DNA of 64,000 bases from positions 6,324,001 through 6,388,000 of the forward strand of contig NC_063257.1 of assembly GCF_019578655.1 (NCBI RefSeq). Reading direction: 5' to 3'. The translations under genes were made by a program, and so were the position numbers. Numbering within the stretch: the first letter of the stretch is position 1; the number at the start of each line of letters is the position of its first letter. The notes under the pieces were generated by a model. It was not told the origin of the DNA and did no database searches. It was given only the letters and a program-made list of their open reading frames with translations. Below, one piece after another: positions 60,106 to 64,000 of the stretch. The stretch is from Ricinus communis (Eukaryota > Streptophyta > Magnoliopsida > Malpighiales > Euphorbiaceae).

Positions 60106-60345
60106 TTAGCCCAATCTGATCTCCATTTCGTTTCCAGGATGTTGACCCTGCAGATCTTCTACTGATGCCAATCGGGCTGCAGGATGGACTTTCTTGAACA
60201 TTGATGGGAAACAACCAGTTGATTGTTTCACTTCAAGATTGAACCCCTCTACCTTGGCTCTTTCTTCTTTGGATTTCTTCATTTTCTCTTTGTGCAATGT
60301 TCGCTGAACATGAGCTTCAGCTAGAGCATACCCAGCAGTTGCCAT
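60106..60345 (-). CDS. Small Lys-rich protein of unknown function (79 aa), distant paralogue
   Basis: Single exon, starting MATAGYALAEAHVQRTLHKE at an ATG in the same register as the paralogue at 57385. It continues KMKKSKEERAKVEGF, then STGCFPSMFKKVHPAARLAS, VEDLQGQHPGNE and MEIRLG. The Cys-Phe-Pro and FKKVHP block corresponds to SFFGVFKKGH in the paralogue. No signal peptide or membrane segment. TATAAAAA lies about 85 bp upstream (60427-60434). It is next to, and on the same strand as, the ALD1-like gene. Function not known. Confidence 0.72.
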   Translation of the reverse strand: MATAGYALAEAHVQRTLHKEKMKKSKEERAKVEGFNLEVKQSTGCFPSMFKKVHPAARLASVEDLQGQHPGNEMEIRLG

Positions 60346-60426
60346 GGCCTCAAGCTACTGAAGACAAAAGGACTAGAACCAATTGGGTAGTGTGTGTTAT
60401 GAATTGAGAGGACCAGAAATGGGTCA

Positions 60427-60434
60427 TTTTTATA
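60427..60434 (-). promoter_or_regulatory. TATA box of the small gene at 60345
   Basis: TATAAAAA on the minus strand about 82 bp before the start codon; good match and spacing. Confidence 0.6.
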
Positions 60435-60439
60435 GGTGT

Positions 60440-61313
60440 AGGCTGGCTTCATAAGCAAGATTATTTCTTTATTACAAGGTATACGGACGTCATTGTGTGG
60501 ACAACACTGTTTTTAAAATCGCACCAAGAATCGAAGCAATAATTAGTTATTTAAATCAGTTATATTGATAGTTCAATTTTAATCGATTTTATTTTATTAA
60601 AATTTGATAAAATATATTGATCGAGTAACTCAACTAGTACTAAAACCGTCCGAGCGAAAAAATAACGGAAAGAAAATCTTAAAAATTAAAATGAATAAAT
60701 ATGAGGAAATTGAGGTAAAATAGATGGTATTGTTATTTGGTTGACCCTAAATGGATGGTGGCTCATAAGGGTAGGAAATGGTGAAGATATATTTAGTTAT
60801 GAGTAGTGCCCAAGTCACGTAGTTGAGCAATTATTTCTGTTAAATAATGGGAGTTGATGTCTACAAGACCCTGGAATTTTCTATTGATAAAGAGGTAATA
60901 ATTTGATAGGGATCGGATAAAAGACTAATGAGTCACCCATTGTATTATTTCATTATTTGGACTCCATTTATTGATAGTGGTTTTCATCTAAAGATTATCA
61001 ACACAGAGGCATCAACTAATGGTGGAGCATAAATAATCATTCCAGCTTCCTTAATTAGAATAATAGGAAATTCCCACTTTTGGTTTTAATTCTATTTCTT
61101 GACTTTGCAATTGCTTGCAACTGTTACTTGCAAAAAGGATTGAACTCCGAATCCAAAATCTTTATTCATAATTCGGTCTATCACTAGAGTCAACTCCCAT
61201 TAGTGACACATAAAATTACTCATCGTAATTGATCCTTCATGAAATCATTGTCCGTGCAATTAGATTTTATTATGCTTAATTAGCATTAGCTCATGCTAAT
61301 TAAGACAGGCAAC
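60440..61313. other. Gap between the small gene and the ALD1-like gene
   Basis: Promoter side of the small gene and 3' side of the ALD1-like gene. No other gene or repeat recognised. Confidence 0.5.
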
Positions 61314-63538
<2,225 letters not shown>

Positions 63539-63540
63539 CT

Positions 63541-64000
63541 GCAAAACAGACAAATCGGGGATTTTACTATATAATAATAATAATAATAATAATAATACAT
63601 AAATCAATATTTTAAATTATCATAAAGCTAGTCTGCTACTCATGGAAGGGCGCAGGATATAGACTTGTTAAAAAGGACAAATTTAACTTCATAACCATTT
63701 TTAAAAATACTTTACTTGTGCCAGTATATAAACCAAAATTAATGAGAAAGAAAAATAGCCAAAAATGATGTTAACAATAAATTAAAAAAAATAAATGATA
63801 AAATTATAAACGCGATAGTAAAAAGTTAACCAACGAAATTGGTTTTTGTACGTTTGTTTTCAGTGTATTATTTAATATTTTACCAAGATTACATAAATAA
63901 TTAGTGAAATATATAAAGATTAATACAAAAGATGCATATTTATTTTGCAGCTTCCCTTTCAACCTCAGCAGTATATTTTTCCTTTTTCTTTTGACACCAT
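63541..64000. other. Intron of the ALD1-like gene
   Basis: Follows (upstream on the minus strand) the acceptor TTTTGCAG of the first visible exon. A+T rich with an (AAT)n tract at about 63570-63597. The expected preceding exon is not visible, so this intron runs off the window. Confidence 0.55.

Overview
The window is nuclear DNA from a dicot plant. The genes have introns with GT/AG borders, the intergenic DNA is very A+T rich with many (AT)n and (CT)n(AT)n microsatellites, and the protein families (VQ, FANTASTIC FOUR, MUB, ALD1, plant NT-C2 coiled-coil) are plant-specific. The protein sequences look rosid and would fit Euphorbiaceae; this is an impression, not a proof.

Layout. 0.6-2.4 kb, minus: an aspartic proteinase-like gene whose 3' end lies off the left edge. 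2.6-7.0 kb: A+T-rich intergenic DNA with repeat debris. 7.2-9.7 kb, plus: two tandem VQ-motif genes. 9.9-13.1 kb: a tRNA cluster of one initiator Met gene (minus) and two Arg-ACG genes (plus), with a hAT-type miniature transposon between the Arg genes. 15.3-16.8 kb: a hairpin and a speculative small-peptide gene. 17.1-18.2 and 22.9-23.8 kb, plus: two FANTASTIC FOUR (FAF) genes about 5 kb apart. 25.6-26.5 kb: a MULE-type element with a perfect 9-bp target duplication. 28.1-29.6 kb, plus: F-box/kelch gene (At1g22040 type). 31.1-31.7 kb: dead Copia retrotransposon fragment. 36.7-38.6 kb, plus: membrane-anchored ubiquitin-fold gene (MUB). 39.8-51.5 kb, minus: a giant NT-C2/coiled-coil gene of about 2,159 aa. 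53.7-55.5 kb: a second copy of the hAT element, then a second MULE-type element. 56.2-60.3 kb, minus: three related small-protein genes, one of them broken. 61.3-63.5 kb, minus: the 3' part of an ALD1-like aminotransferase gene, whose 5' exons lie off the right edge.

The order F-box/kelch, MUB, giant coiled-coil protein matches, as I remember it, Arabidopsis At1g22040-At1g22050-At1g22060, so this is probably an old syntenic block. The genes do not form an operon-like pathway. ALD1 (pipecolate branch of systemic immunity) and the VQ proteins (WRKY partners) are defence-related, the FAF genes act on meristem size, and MUB tethers E2 enzymes to the plasma membrane.

No new multi-gene system is evident. 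The items most worth a second look are the small-protein family at 56-60 kb with a broken third copy, a possible three-exon secreted peptide gene at 15.4-16.8 kb that overlaps a hairpin, a hAT miniature element that carries a tRNA-like core, a modular fold-back element at 58.7-59.4 kb, and an eight-unit 35-residue repeat array inside the coiled-coil gene. All exon borders were read by eye from frame continuity, splice dinucleotides and remembered family sequences.
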